From NCBI GenBank assembly GCA_945865405.1, contig CAMBDS010000019.1:1-50572 (forward strand): a stretch of 50,572 bases of DNA, in the 5' to 3' direction. The DNA comes from Caldithrix abyssi DSM 13497 (GTDB lineage Bacteria; Electryoneota; AABM5-125-24; Hatepunaeales; Hatepunaeaceae). Shown here one piece after another: positions 25,992-35,731 of the stretch. The translations under genes were made by a program, and so were the position numbers. Within the stretch, counting starts at the first letter, position 1; each line of letters starts with the position of its first letter. Below the pieces are notes generated by a model. That model was not told the DNA's origin and searched no databases. It was given only the letters and a program-made list of their open reading frames with translations.

Positions 25992-27158
25992 TTAAGCAGC
26001 CGCTACAGCCTGAACGACTTTATATGCGCCATCTTCGAAGTTGTCGGCAACAATGAATTTCAGGGGCGATTCGCGCAACATTGTTGCGGCTAATTCGGCG
26101 TTGGTACCGGCAAGACGGACGACGACTGGTACGGTGACCTTAAGCTCACTTAGGGCGTCGATGACACCTTGGGCGACACGGTCACACCGGACGATGCCAC
26201 CGAAAATGTTGATCCAGACAGCCTTGACATTGGAATCGCTTAAAATGATTTCGAAACCTGCTTTGACTGATTTGGCAGAAGCACCACCCCCAACGTCGAG
26301 GAAGTTGGCAGGCTCACCGCCGGCAAGCTTGATGATATCCATCGTTGCCATTGCGAGACCTGCGCCATTAACCATGCAACCGACGTTTCCGGAAAGCTTG
26401 ATGTAGTTCAAGCCGAACTCTGAGGCTTTGATCTCGGCAGCCTCTTCTTCGTCAAAATCGCGCAACTCCATCAGATCAGCGTGCCTATAGGAAGCGTTAT
26501 CATCGAAGTTCATTTTGGCGTCGAGGGCGATGACCTGACCACTACCGGTAACTACAAGAGGATTGATCTCTGCAAGGGACGAGTCAGTGGCTTTGTAAGC
26601 CTTGTAAAGGGCGATTAAAAAGGCGGATCCGCTTTTGGCTTGGTCGCCAGTGAGCCCAAGGGCTTTGGTCATAGCTCGCAATTGATAGGATCGTAAGCCT
26701 ACGCCGGGATCGACGACGACCTTGCAAATTTTTTCGGGTGTTTCTTCGGCAACTTTTTCGATCTCCATACCGCCTTCTGTAGAGACCATGAAGACGTCGG
26801 CGCGGGACTCACGATCAAGAACAACACCTACATAGAGTTCACGGGCGATGTCTATTCCCTGCTCAATCAACAAGCGTTTGACGATTCTGCCTTCGGGACC
26901 TGTCTGGTGGGTGACGAGGGTCATACCGAGCATCTGCTGAGCGAAGGTACGTACTTCTGCTTCACTTTTGGCAACTTTAACACCTCCACCCTTTCCGCGA
27001 CCGCCTGCGTGGATTTGTGCTTTTACGACCCAGACGCTACCGCCTAATTTACGGGCGGCTTCGACGGCCTCTTCGACAGTAAAAGCGGGGAAACCTTCGG
27101 GAGTGGTGACTCCGAAGCTTCGAAGGACTTGCTTACCCTGATACTCGTGAATTTTCAT
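25992..27158 (-). CDS. sucC: Succinyl-CoA synthetase, beta subunit
   Basis: 388 residues. The ATP-grasp domain ([16 protein letters not shown], then [18 protein letters not shown]) is followed by the CoA-ligase domain ([39 protein letters not shown]). These are textbook SucC features. It is the first gene of the sucCD-kor cluster. On the minus strand TTGTCA and TAATCT with a 17-base spacer lie about 25-55 bases before the start and could be its promoter, but the -10 match is weak. Confidence 0.96.
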   Translation of the reverse strand: MKIHEYQGKQVLRSFGVTTPEGFPAFTVEEAVEAARKLGGSVWVVKAQIHAGGRGKGGGVKVAKSEAEVRTFAQQMLGMTLVTHQTGPEGRIVKRLLIEQGIDIARELYVGVVLDRESRADVFMVSTEGGMEIEKVAEETPEKICKVVVDPGVGLRSYQLRAMTKALGLTGDQAKSGSAFLIALYKAYKATDSSLAEINPLVVTGSGQVIALDAKMNFDDNASYRHADLMELRDFDEEEAAEIKASEFGLNYIKLSGNVGCMVNGAGLAMATMDIIKLAGGEPANFLDVGGGASAKSVKAGFEIILSDSNVKAVWINIFGGIVRCDRVAQGVIDALSELKVTVPVVVRLAGTNAELAATMLRESPLKFIVADNFEDGAYKVVQAVAAA

Positions 27159-27195
27159 AGAACTAGATCGTAAATAGTTGAAATTAGATTAAGAC

Positions 27196-27261
27196 GGGCG
27201 GACAGAATTGACAAGCGAGACGCTTATCCTACGCGAGGGCGGGTTGAAACCTGCCCTCCAA
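27196..27261. repeat. Palindromic repeat, copy 5
   Basis: A half-unit GGGCGGACA lies at 27196-27204. A hairpin with arms GGGCGGG (27237-27243) and CCTGCCC (27250-27256, one G-T pair) ends in TCCAA. It lies 5 bases beyond the carbamate kinase stop codon, in the same orientation as the other copies. The small hairpin AAGCG/CGCTT lies between. Confidence 0.65.
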
Positions 27262-27266
27262 AAGAT

Positions 27267-28223
27267 TCAAGGAACTATTTCGGTGCCGGCAAGTCCATCC
27301 AAAGCCGCTTCAATGGAAAACAATCCACAGATTACGGCGCGACTGCCACCGCCTCGAACGAAAGAGATAGCGGCATCGACTTTGGGCCCCATGCTGCCTT
27401 CTGGGAACTGGTCTTCTTCGAGGTACTTTTGCGCCTCAGCAATTCGTAATCTGGGGACTCGTCGTTGAGTAGGTTTACCAAAATCGAGATAGACTGCGTC
27501 GGCATCAGTCAGGATAATCAGTTCGTCGGCATCGATGTCGTGCCCGAGAATTGCCGCAGCGCGATCCTTGTCAATAACGGCATCGACCCCTTCAAGGCCT
27601 TTGTCGGGATCGCGATAAACGGGGATACCTCCGCCACCTGCGGCAAGAACTATCACACCTGATTGGACATGCTCCCGAATAGTTTTGCTGTTGACAATGC
27701 CAAGGGGCATCGGTGAACCAACAACCCTCCGCCAACGATCGAGACTGTTATAGGGTCTCATAGTCCAATTCTCTTGAAGCATAAATTTTAAAGCTTCTTC
27801 ATGAGAATAGACTTCGCCAATGAACTTGGTCGGGATCTTAAGAGCAGGGTCGTTCTCATCGACCAATATCTGAGTGACGATGGTTATCACCGGGCGGTCG
27901 ATCTTCTCTTTATCCAACCGGTTCATAAGCGACTGCTCGATCATGTAGCCCATCGAACCTTGAGTGTCGGCGACGAGCACGCCCAATGGAACCGTAGGCA
28001 AAACACCGCGCGACAGCTCAACCCGACGCATGGCCGTGCCAACCTGTGGGCCATTACCGTGAGTGATTGCAAGGTTGTAATTCCTTTTTACAAGAGTTAC
28101 AATCGCACCCATGCTTTCACGGGTGTGGAGAAACTGGTTGGCTATTGAGCCGTGTTCGTCTGTCGGTGAAATCGCGTTCCCGCCGAGCGCAACAACCGCA
28201 CAGTGGGATTTATTCAATCCCAT
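27267..28223 (-). CDS. arcC: Carbamate kinase
   Basis: 318 residues of the amino-acid-kinase fold. Seen blocks: ALGGNAISP, HGNGPQVG, WRRVVGSPMP, VLAAGGGGIPV, GVDAVIDKDRAA, LILTDADAVY and FPEGSMGPKVDAAISFV. The enzyme makes ATP from carbamoyl phosphate, or the reverse, in arginine/agmatine or purine breakdown. It follows the cyclic-2,3-diphosphoglycerate-synthetase-like gene by 8 bases, so the two are probably one transcript. No arginine deiminase or carbamoyltransferase is in the window, so the source of carbamoyl phosphate is open. Confidence 0.94.
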   Translation of the reverse strand: MGLNKSHCAVVALGGNAISPTDEHGSIANQFLHTRESMGAIVTLVKRNYNLAITHGNGPQVGTAMRRVELSRGVLPTVPLGVLVADTQGSMGYMIEQSLMNRLDKEKIDRPVITIVTQILVDENDPALKIPTKFIGEVYSHEEALKFMLQENWTMRPYNSLDRWRRVVGSPMPLGIVNSKTIREHVQSGVIVLAAGGGGIPVYRDPDKGLEGVDAVIDKDRAAAILGHDIDADELIILTDADAVYLDFGKPTQRRVPRLRIAEAQKYLEEDQFPEGSMGPKVDAAISFVRGGGSRAVICGLFSIEAALDGLAGTEIVP

Positions 28224-28231
28224 GTCAGTAT

Positions 28232-29548
28232 TTAGCGAAGTAGTTTGGCGAGAGCATCAGTCAGATTGGGCCTGCCAATTTCTTGAAGCTCATAGGTTAC
28301 ACGGACGGTCGGCTTGCGAATATCAATGATGCGGCGAAGGTCGATCGGAGTGCCAATTACGACTACGTCGGCATCGGAAGAGTTGATTGTGTCTTCGAGG
28401 TCCTTGACCTGTTGAGGGCTGTAACCCATTGCAGGCAATAGAACGCCGATGTCAGGATATTTTTCGAAGGTCTCGACAAGCTTGCCTTGGAGGAAGGGTC
28501 GCGGGTCAACAAGATCGGCACAGCCGAACTTTTGAGCGGCTACGATTCCTGCGCCGAAGTTCATCTCGCCGTGTGTAAGGGTGGGGCCATCTTCGACAAC
28601 AAGGGCTCGCATTCCGCTGAGTCGCTCGGGGAAATCGACACTAACGGGTGAAGCAGCATCAATTACCATAGCGGATGGATTTGCGAGACGGATGTTCTGA
28701 CGGACTTCATCGACATCTTCGGGGTGGGCACTCTCTATTTTGTTAATGATGATTGCGTTGGCGCGACGGAGGTTGACTTCGCCGGGGAAGTAACCGACTT
28801 CGTGACCGGGACGAAGCGGATCGACGACGGTAATGTGTAAATCGGGCTTGAAAAAGGGAAAGTCGTTGTTGCCTCCGTCCCAAAGGATGACATCAGCCTG
28901 TTTCTCGGCCTGTTCGAGAATAGCCTGGTAATCGACTCCGGCAAAGACTACCGAGCCGCTGACAATGTGGTGCTCGTACTCTTCCATCTCTTCGATGGTG
29001 CAGTTTTGGGCAGCCATCTCCTCGATTGAGGCAAATCGCTGAACACGCTGTTTGACGAGATCGCCATAAGGCATCGGGTGACGGATCACAACGACACGCT
29101 TGCCAGCACTTCGCAGGATATCGGCAACACGGCGAGTGGTCTGGCTCTTGCCGCAACCCGTACGGACTGCAGTGACAGCAACGACTGGCTTTTTTGAGGG
29201 GATCATTGTGTCGTCGGGCCCGAGCATCATGAAGTTTGCTCCGGCGGCCATGACGAGGGCCGATTTGTTCATCAAATTGGGGTACGATATATCGCTATAT
29301 GCAAATACGACATCATTCACCTTTTCCCGGACAATGAGATCGGCGAGTTCTTCTTCTGCAACAATCGGTATGCCGTTGGGGTAGCCTTCACCGCAGAGTG
29401 CGGCTGGATAGACCCTGCCGTCGATGTCGGGGATCTGAGCGGCGGTAAAAGCGATGATTTTTACATCAGTTCTGCCACGAAAGAATGTATTGAAATTATG
29501 GAAATCGCGCCCTGCGGCTCCCATAATGATGACTCGTCGTTGCGTCAT
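28232..29548 (-). CDS. Cyclic 2,3-diphosphoglycerate synthetase-like P-loop protein
   Basis: 438 residues from ATG 29548 (AAGG about 9 bases upstream; the TTG at 29569 is less likely). The N-terminus resembles a nucleotide-binding fold (RVIIMGAAGRDFHNFNTFF), then a P-loop TGCGKSQTTRR, and downstream WDGGNNDFPFF, DPLRPGHE and the guanine-like NKIESA. This matches proteins annotated as cyclic 2,3-diphosphoglycerate synthetase or its GTPase-like relatives. Archaeal members make a thermoprotectant, but bacterial members near carbamate kinase probably do something else (inference). A good promoter candidate lies upstream. Confidence 0.75.
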   Translation of the reverse strand: MTQRRVIIMGAAGRDFHNFNTFFRGRTDVKIIAFTAAQIPDIDGRVYPAALCGEGYPNGIPIVAEEELADLIVREKVNDVVFAYSDISYPNLMNKSALVMAAGANFMMLGPDDTMIPSKKPVVAVTAVRTGCGKSQTTRRVADILRSAGKRVVVIRHPMPYGDLVKQRVQRFASIEEMAAQNCTIEEMEEYEHHIVSGSVVFAGVDYQAILEQAEKQADVILWDGGNNDFPFFKPDLHITVVDPLRPGHEVGYFPGEVNLRRANAIIINKIESAHPEDVDEVRQNIRLANPSAMVIDAASPVSVDFPERLSGMRALVVEDGPTLTHGEMNFGAGIVAAQKFGCADLVDPRPFLQGKLVETFEKYPDIGVLLPAMGYSPQQVKDLEDTINSSDADVVVIGTPIDLRRIIDIRKPTVRVTYELQEIGRPNLTDALAKLLR

Positions 29549-29624
29549 AAAGATCAACCTTTGCTGCAATTTGTGAATTTCGGTCGTGAAATAACGGGAC
29601 TATTCTCTGATCCAATAAGCCCAA

Positions 29625-29653
29625 AATATACAAAATTGGCGTTTGAGGGGCAA
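29625..29653 (-). promoter_or_regulatory. Candidate promoter for the P-loop protein / arcC pair
   Basis: On the minus strand TTGCCC (29653-29648) and TATATT (29630-29625) are 17 bases apart, giving a leader of about 70 bases before ATG 29548. The -10 has five of six consensus bases, the -35 four of six. Confidence 0.45.
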
Positions 29654-29723
29654 CCGTTATGTGCAATTTGTAACAGAGTGGTAGAGAAGTTGCTGTAGCG
29701 GGACTTGTTCAGATGGATCAATA

Positions 29724-29760
29724 ATTAAGAAGCCAACCTTGATTGGGTTGGCTTCTTAAT
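29724..29760. terminator. Perfect 15-base hairpin, probable terminator
   Basis: The arms 29724-29738 and 29746-29760 are perfectly complementary (core AAGAAGCCAACC / GGTTGGCTTCTT) with loop TTGATTG. The A/T-rich arm bases supply a T-rich end on either strand. It lies 18 bases beyond the stop of the minus-strand T9SS gene and probably ends that transcript. Confidence 0.75.
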
Positions 29761-29778
29761 TACTTCGTCTGGGATGCG

Positions 29779-30831
29779 CTATCGAACCAGATGAATTGGT
29801 TGGGTAAGGACACCTTTTGAAGTCGTCATTATCACGAAATATGTGCCTGAACTGAGCGAGGCAGCATCGAGAGCCAGCACACCTGAACCACCGACTCCTT
29901 CACCGAGCAATTGAACCTGCCGCCCCATCTGGTCAAAGAGTTGGACACGGTAGGGACTGGCATCCGGGATGGAAAACCGGAGTGAAGTACGGTTGTTAAA
30001 TGGATTGGGGTAAGCCGGGTCAAGAAGGATTGAGTTTGGCTGAACCTCGTCCATTTTGACTGAAATTGGGGGAAAGTTCGTGGAATCGTTAGGCGTATCA
30101 GAAATGACAACCATTAAGAAGAAATTCAAGCCACGCCGTATTCCGGGGGTATATCTCCACTTTACCCAGATCGAATCCTGACTATTCCAAAAGCCGCTGT
30201 AGTCAGTGCTATTCTGTCCAACTCCATTATCAGTGAACAGTGCAACGGTGTCGGTTGGCTGATCTGAAATCGAGGATACGGCAATATGAAACGGCAGTCG
30301 ATCCTGAAAATGGATGTTTAGCGGACGTAAATCGAGAAAATTCCATGTTACCGAGCTTGCTTTGCTAAGCTTCAAGGTATCACGCTGTGCACTGATATAC
30401 GGAAAGTCACGAGCGGCAATACGGTCGGTTGGAAAACCGGTTGAGTCGTCCTGGTCGCCAGAATCCCAAACGGAAATTTTGACTGCTGGGGTGCCTGCAG
30501 GGCCAGCTTTTCGTTCGTTGTCTTCGTCGAAAATATTTAAATCGAAGAGTGCCAGATAGACACCGACGATGTAAAATGGTTCGATTGGTGAATTGAAGCG
30601 AACATTATACAAGTCATCACCGTACTCATTGGGGAGGGTCTGGAAGAATTCCGGTATTGGTCCATGGTGCTTCAATGTGTAAATTTCGTCTTCACCATTG
30701 AAATCGTCCCTAATAGGCGCATTCGATTGTCCGGTGATTCCTGTTTCTCGAAGTGCGCGATCAACAGCCTGAACAGAAGTAACTGCCAAGGTCAGCATTG
30801 TGAACAATGCCAAGCTTAATATAGAACTCAT
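29779..30831 (-). CDS. Secreted T9SS cargo protein of unknown function
   Basis: 350 residues. The signal peptide (LALFTMLTLAVTSVQA) is followed by a beta-rich domain of about 220 residues without a known catalytic motif. The C-terminal sorting domain has LDPAYPNPFNNRTSLRFS, then a short beta sandwich ending GTYFVIMTTSKG. It is probably exported to the cell surface. ATG 30831 has AGGGGA a few bases upstream, and a TATAAT lies about 50 bases before it without a matching -35. It follows the C25 protease gene by 75 bases and ends in a strong hairpin. Confidence 0.7.
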   Translation of the reverse strand: MSSILSLALFTMLTLAVTSVQAVDRALRETGITGQSNAPIRDDFNGEDEIYTLKHHGPIPEFFQTLPNEYGDDLYNVRFNSPIEPFYIVGVYLALFDLNIFDEDNERKAGPAGTPAVKISVWDSGDQDDSTGFPTDRIAARDFPYISAQRDTLKLSKASSVTWNFLDLRPLNIHFQDRLPFHIAVSSISDQPTDTVALFTDNGVGQNSTDYSGFWNSQDSIWVKWRYTPGIRRGLNFFLMVVISDTPNDSTNFPPISVKMDEVQPNSILLDPAYPNPFNNRTSLRFSIPDASPYRVQLFDQMGRQVQLLGEGVGGSGVLALDAASLSSGTYFVIMTTSKGVLTQPIHLVR

Positions 30832-30906
30832 TTAAGTCCCCTGATTAATCTTTGAAATCCCATGATTCGGGATTATAAACTCTTTTTGAAGATTGGCGCT
30901 GACTGA

Positions 30907-33900
30907 CTACTTCAGTAGCGCGGCCTTGGCAATGGCGGTTTTTCCTCTGGAAGCGGCACGGATGATGTAGAGTCCGTTAGCAAGACCTTCGCCGTTCAAG
31001 GCGAGGGTGTGGTTGCCAGCTTCGAAATAGGATGAATGCGAGCCGCTGACAAGGCGACCTTGAAGGTCGTAAATTCCGATATCAAGCAAGCCCGATTCGG
31101 GAAGAGATACCTCCACTTTCAGCATGGCGTTGAAGGGATTGGGGTAAACTCGCGCCAGGGCGAATGATGAAGGTATTGGAGTCGAAGTAGTTGGCTCAAC
31201 TGCGCTGGGCGAAACACTCACCTCTATAGGGAGCGCAATAACTTCATCCTGATTATTGGTCGAGATCAATATGTTACCGGTCAGGATGGTCTCGGGGCGA
31301 TAATTATGAGCACTGAATTTGAAATTAATCTCGCCTTCTTCATTCGGGTCAAGACTACCGAAGAGAGGATCCAAAGCAAGCCAATCGCTTCGGGGATCGA
31401 GTTGGGAGAGTTTCAATGTCCGGGTGGCGTCATCACCCACCATGCCAATCATCATCCAATCGCGGGCATCGTATTCGTTAGTTACCGAAAGGCCCTCGAT
31501 GGCGCTTTCACCCTCATTTTCAGGAAAGTCCTGAATCAGGGTTGTTCTGCCTGTGACGGGATTAGCAGCATAAAGTTCGACACCGGTTACGCCAGCTCTC
31601 CCCCACATCAGAAGCGTGTTGCCGTCCTTTTGATCGGGATACCAGGCGAGACCCATGACAAAGAAATTGACAGGGATACTGGCAAGAATGTCTCCATCAC
31701 GATTGATCTTGACGACATTGGACCTGTTATTGCCAACCCAGATATTCCCCTCTGGATCGACCGCCAAGGCACGACTTGGATCGTAGGGGCTCATTATAGT
31801 TTCGACTACATCGCCGTCGAGGGTCATGACCTTGATTTCATCGGTTGCGGCACCGTAAAGGTATTGACCGTCCCAATCAAGGTCACGGAAGCCACTGCTC
31901 GCAGAGGATTGTTCGAATCGCTCCTCGCGAATTTCGAGGCCTTCGCGGTTGAAGACGTAGATATAGTTTGGGTCCTGAGCGTTGTTACCACCGGCAACAT
32001 AGAATTTATCGCCTGTGAAGACAGCACCATAGATTCGTTCGTCACCATTATCCCAACCGGGCAAGAATTCCATGATTTGAGCAAAAGGTTCCTGACGAAC
32101 TGAGGGTTGAAACTCGACAGTCCATTCGAGGGGCGCATCGCCTTCATTGGAATAACCGACTACCAAGTCAATCTCAGAGTTGACTTCCAGCCCGGCACTA
32201 ACGGTATCTATATCGATAACCATACGAGATTGGGTCAATTCGAAAGCGGCATTCGCGATCATGTTTTCGACTACGTTGACCTCAATTGTCTGGGCAATCA
32301 TTCCCCTGACCGAAGCAACAAAGTCGTATTCGCCAGATGGTATGCCTTCGATGCGGAAAGCGCCATTCTCGTCAGTTACAGCGACAACATGAAAACGAAC
32401 GAGATCGACAGATGCCCCGGCGACGGCCTCATTGCTGGATGCTTTGACTACGGTTCCTTCGACGACGCCCATGCCGTTGGCGACAAGAACCGGTTGAGAG
32501 GCGGGCTTGGCTTCATGATGTGAGGCGTTGATGGTCAGGGCTTGCTGACGCTCAAGTGGAGCGTCAAAGAAGAGAGTCGCGTTACCTTGTTCATCAGTAA
32601 AGGCTATTGCGTAAACCTGATCGTCGAGGGTGCGAGCGGTGATGGTAGCACCTTCGAATGGTTCACCTTCAGAAGTAACGCTAATTTCCAGCTGCTGTGC
32701 GCCATCGGGAACAAGACCTGGGGCATCTATTGTAAGTCTCGCCGGGTTGGCATATCGTAAATCGATTGCCGCATCACCGAGCCAGAGATAGGCGCGCATA
32801 TTGACGTAACCGATGCCGCGCCAGTTATTTGGAGCGTTGGCGTCAAAGTAGAGGACTGTAGAGACTGTTGCTGCGTTTGCTGCATAGCCGATGTTGAAGA
32901 TGCCATCATCGTAGAAAGCATCAAAAATGGCGATATCGCAATAGGAATTACCAAGGGTAAAGGTTGTAATGGTGCAACCATTGGTAGCAAGTGAACCACC
33001 GCCAGCGTGCTTTTGGAATGATTCCATCAAGCATTGACCACCGTTACCTGTGTATTCATAAATGTCACCAGTCAAACAGGCGGAAGAAATCAGGATAAAG
33101 GGGTGTTGGCGGTTATTCATCTCAGCCACTCTGGCAGCGTTAATATCCTCGGCATGATTCCAGTCTGCCATTATGGTCTCGCTTCCATGCCCACGATAAT
33201 TAAAGACGCCAAGGCCTTCATTGACAAGCTCAAGCATTCTGGCATTGTTGGAACCTTGAGCGTTGCCAAAAAGAGTATCCCAAACCGGATGTTCAAATGG
33301 ATAGTTGCGCGTGGCTATCGTCCGTTTGCAGGGGATGTAGTCGTGGTTCGGATCGTTTTGCTTGTGGCCTATTAGAATTCCACGACGGAGCCAATCAGAA
33401 TCCTGATCCTGAAATTGCCAGGCGATGTAGTCAGTCGTTTTCTGGATTTGGACTGCAAGCTGGTTCAGGGCGTTGTTATTACTGTAAACCAGACGACCAA
33501 GAGAGATGTCGGGAAGATGGTCGGTATAGCCATCGCGATCTGCGCCATCGAGGCAGGTGTACCAGCTGTCGCTTCCGGCGGCGTCTGGCGGATCGAATTG
33601 TACGCCGGGATAATCGTCGTCCCAGAAGTGCATGGGAATATCGGGAGTAGCTTCATCTCCATCACCGATGAAAAGGACTTGCTGGAGACCATCGGCATAC
33701 ATGTCCCGGATGCGATCCTTGATATCGACATCTGCGACGTTGCCATTAAGAACCCAGATCTCGGTCTTCAATCCAGTATTTTTGTGCAGGTCGATAAGTG
33801 GTTGAGCTGTCTGGAGCGCGGCTTGTCGCGTGACGACGAGAAGGCGGACAGGCTCTGGCTCATCGAAATCATCAACAGCGGGAGGGTCAAGTGGCGGATT

Positions 33901-34593
33901 GAGAAGACCGGCTCGTTGTGCCTTTGTCAGCCAAGGTGAAGGTGAAGCGGATGCGAGAGCGTGAAATTGGTCGTCCCGATGGAACCAAACGCGAACTGTG
34001 ATCGATGTTGCAACGTCGAGCTGACCTATTGCGGGAGTATAACGGAAAGGCGACGCCCATAGCGAACCAACCTCAAGTCCTCCCCACCCTTTCGGTGTGG
34101 TGACACCGGACATTTCGGGGGGAATTGTCTCGACGGAGGTATATGCGGCAGCGTCGTAGGCAAATGGTGGCGTCTCGTCACCGTCGCGAGTCGGGAACTG
34201 GACGGGGTACGGGCGGACGTCCTCAAAGGTAACCCACTCGCAGTTTAAGACCTCGACCGTTCCGTATGAGCCGCGAGGGAAGCGGAGCATCTCAACTTCG
34301 ATGGGAAGCTGCGGCTCACCCAAAGCCTGACGACTGACGGGGATATCGAGTTCGAGCGAAAGCTTATGGAACGCACCGGAGGGGGTGCTGATTGTGGTAG
34401 AAGAGAACTGAGACCAGGTCCATTCGACATCAATGTACGAATCTGTTTCAGCGAGAAGTCTTGCCGAACCAGACGAGGCGGCTGGAACGCCAAAAACGTT
34501 AACGCCTTCACTGATTGGTGAAGCGAGAAGAGCGAGAGGTAACAATACTACCATCAGGGCGATTACGAACGGATTGGGATGTTGCTTGAACAT
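30907..34593 (-). CDS. Gingipain-like (C25 family) cysteine protease with T9SS sorting domain
   Basis: 1228 residues. Order: signal peptide (about 1-25), propeptide (to about 245), C25 caspase-like domain with catalytic His469 (NYRGHGSE) and Cys506 (ISSACLTGD), beta domain (about 620-700), a carboxypeptidase-regulatory-like Ig domain (about 710-785), a propeller-like region with GGNNAQDPNYIYVFNREG and repeats of the same type (about 830-1080), and the C-terminal YPNPFNAMLKVEVSLPESG sorting domain. It is likely a surface or secreted endopeptidase that degrades external protein. AAGGAG lies 9 bases before the ATG. It follows the LVIVD lipoprotein gene by 27 bases, suggesting one operon. Confidence 0.87.
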   Translation of the reverse strand: MFKQHPNPFVIALMVVLLPLALLASPISEGVNVFGVPAASSGSARLLAETDSYIDVEWTWSQFSSTTISTPSGAFHKLSLELDIPVSRQALGEPQLPIEVEMLRFPRGSYGTVEVLNCEWVTFEDVRPYPVQFPTRDGDETPPFAYDAAAYTSVETIPPEMSGVTTPKGWGGLEVGSLWASPFRYTPAIGQLDVATSITVRVWFHRDDQFHALASASPSPWLTKAQRAGLLNPPLDPPAVDDFDEPEPVRLLVVTRQAALQTAQPLIDLHKNTGLKTEIWVLNGNVADVDIKDRIRDMYADGLQQVLFIGDGDEATPDIPMHFWDDDYPGVQFDPPDAAGSDSWYTCLDGADRDGYTDHLPDISLGRLVYSNNNALNQLAVQIQKTTDYIAWQFQDQDSDWLRRGILIGHKQNDPNHDYIPCKRTIATRNYPFEHPVWDTLFGNAQGSNNARMLELVNEGLGVFNYRGHGSETIMADWNHAEDINAARVAEMNNRQHPFILISSACLTGDIYEYTGNGGQCLMESFQKHAGGGSLATNGCTITTFTLGNSYCDIAIFDAFYDDGIFNIGYAANAATVSTVLYFDANAPNNWRGIGYVNMRAYLWLGDAAIDLRYANPARLTIDAPGLVPDGAQQLEISVTSEGEPFEGATITARTLDDQVYAIAFTDEQGNATLFFDAPLERQQALTINASHHEAKPASQPVLVANGMGVVEGTVVKASSNEAVAGASVDLVRFHVVAVTDENGAFRIEGIPSGEYDFVASVRGMIAQTIEVNVVENMIANAAFELTQSRMVIDIDTVSAGLEVNSEIDLVVGYSNEGDAPLEWTVEFQPSVRQEPFAQIMEFLPGWDNGDERIYGAVFTGDKFYVAGGNNAQDPNYIYVFNREGLEIREERFEQSSASSGFRDLDWDGQYLYGAATDEIKVMTLDGDVVETIMSPYDPSRALAVDPEGNIWVGNNRSNVVKINRDGDILASIPVNFFVMGLAWYPDQKDGNTLLMWGRAGVTGVELYAANPVTGRTTLIQDFPENEGESAIEGLSVTNEYDARDWMMIGMVGDDATRTLKLSQLDPRSDWLALDPLFGSLDPNEEGEINFKFSAHNYRPETILTGNILISTNNQDEVIALPIEVSVSPSAVEPTTSTPIPSSFALARVYPNPFNAMLKVEVSLPESGLLDIGIYDLQGRLVSGSHSSYFEAGNHTLALNGEGLANGLYIIRAASRGKTAIAKAALLK

Positions 34594-34620
34594 ACAGATA
34601 GACTCCTTAATGGGAATTCA

Positions 34621-35664
34621 CTACAGATTTACCCGGAACTTTAAGATGATAAGCCCCTGGTCCAAATCAGTTAGAAAAATAGTCTTGTCAGACTCCCGAA
34701 TGAATAACCCTTGCGGGTCGTTGCTGGCGTAAGTTCCGAAATAGTGCGGCGAAGCTGGATTGGAGCAATCAACTGCGTAAATGCCGCGGAACTGTTCTAT
34801 AAAAATTGCGGTGTCGCCGTAAGCACGAACCCGGACGGCATCGTTGACGTTTGGTGGCAAACTGTTACCGACGATACGGGGGCGTGTTTTGTCCGAGATA
34901 TCGACGACCTGCAAACCGGACTGATTGTCGGCAACGAAAACGTGGTTTCGGTCACGACTAATGACGAGGTCTTGAGCCAATCCGGGAGTGTTGATGCGCC
35001 CGGTGACTGTAGGAGCAAAGCCGGGGCCTATCGTCATGTAGTCGTACTTCAAGATTGTGATGCCGTGCTGACCGTGAGCGAAATATACGTAATTTGAGTC
35101 GAGTTCAAGTGAAGTCAGCGTACCATACACCGGCGCATAGAATGAGTGGAGGTCGGAAGTCCATTGAGGGTTGCTCAGCGGATCTTTGTAGGAAAAGAGG
35201 AACTGGCAACCGTCGTTATCTGGCTCGACTTCGATCAGAAGAAGCGTATCCGGGGGGATGACTTTGTAACGAAAAGCATTCGAAATTCCGTTACCGTGCT
35301 GAATTTGGAGTGCCTTGGTAGTGCGATCATAGGCGGTAATGAAACCTGGTAACATCGCGATGACGAGCCCAGCCTCTGGCGAATAGGCGATCTCTTTGAC
35401 TCGCTCAGGGGTCAGAATCGAATCTATCAGCACGGGGTGTTTCAGATCGGTAACATCCCATACAGTGATGCCGTACTGGTCATCAGCAACGTAAGCGGTG
35501 TTACCATCAACCCAGACGTCGAGTGCAAGTCCACGAGTAATTGTGGTGCTTTCGACCTGAAAAGCAAATTGCGGGTTGTTTCCTACGGATGGTCCATTGG
35601 TCGTTGCGCAACCAGCAAGGAGAACGATCGACACAATTAAAGATAGATAACGAACTGGTTTCAT
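34621..35664 (-). CDS. LVIVD-repeat lipoprotein
   Basis: 347 residues with lipobox LLAGC (Cys19). The body is a beta-propeller of repeats of the kind GLALDVWVDGNTAYVADD / GITVWDVTDLKHP and GLQVVDISDKTRPRIVG, the LVIVD repeat family. Such lipoproteins usually face the outside or periplasm and bind other proteins; no enzyme motif is seen. GAGG lies 8 bases before the ATG. It stands directly before the C25 protease, so a surface partner or receptor role is plausible, but this rests only on position. Confidence 0.8.
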   Translation of the reverse strand: MKPVRYLSLIVSIVLLAGCATTNGPSVGNNPQFAFQVESTTITRGLALDVWVDGNTAYVADDQYGITVWDVTDLKHPVLIDSILTPERVKEIAYSPEAGLVIAMLPGFITAYDRTTKALQIQHGNGISNAFRYKVIPPDTLLLIEVEPDNDGCQFLFSYKDPLSNPQWTSDLHSFYAPVYGTLTSLELDSNYVYFAHGQHGITILKYDYMTIGPGFAPTVTGRINTPGLAQDLVISRDRNHVFVADNQSGLQVVDISDKTRPRIVGNSLPPNVNDAVRVRAYGDTAIFIEQFRGIYAVDCSNPASPHYFGTYASNDPQGLFIRESDKTIFLTDLDQGLIILKFRVNL

Positions 35665-35731
35665 TTCAGGATCCTCAGTGCGAGCTAACCCGTGCGGATT
35701 AATTGGATAAATTGTTAAATTGCCAAAGTAA

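Noticed and set aside
30850..30885. TATAAT and small hairpin upstream of the 350-residue T9SS gene
   Set aside because: No acceptable -35 at 16-18 bases, and the hairpin stem is only about six bases without a T-run.
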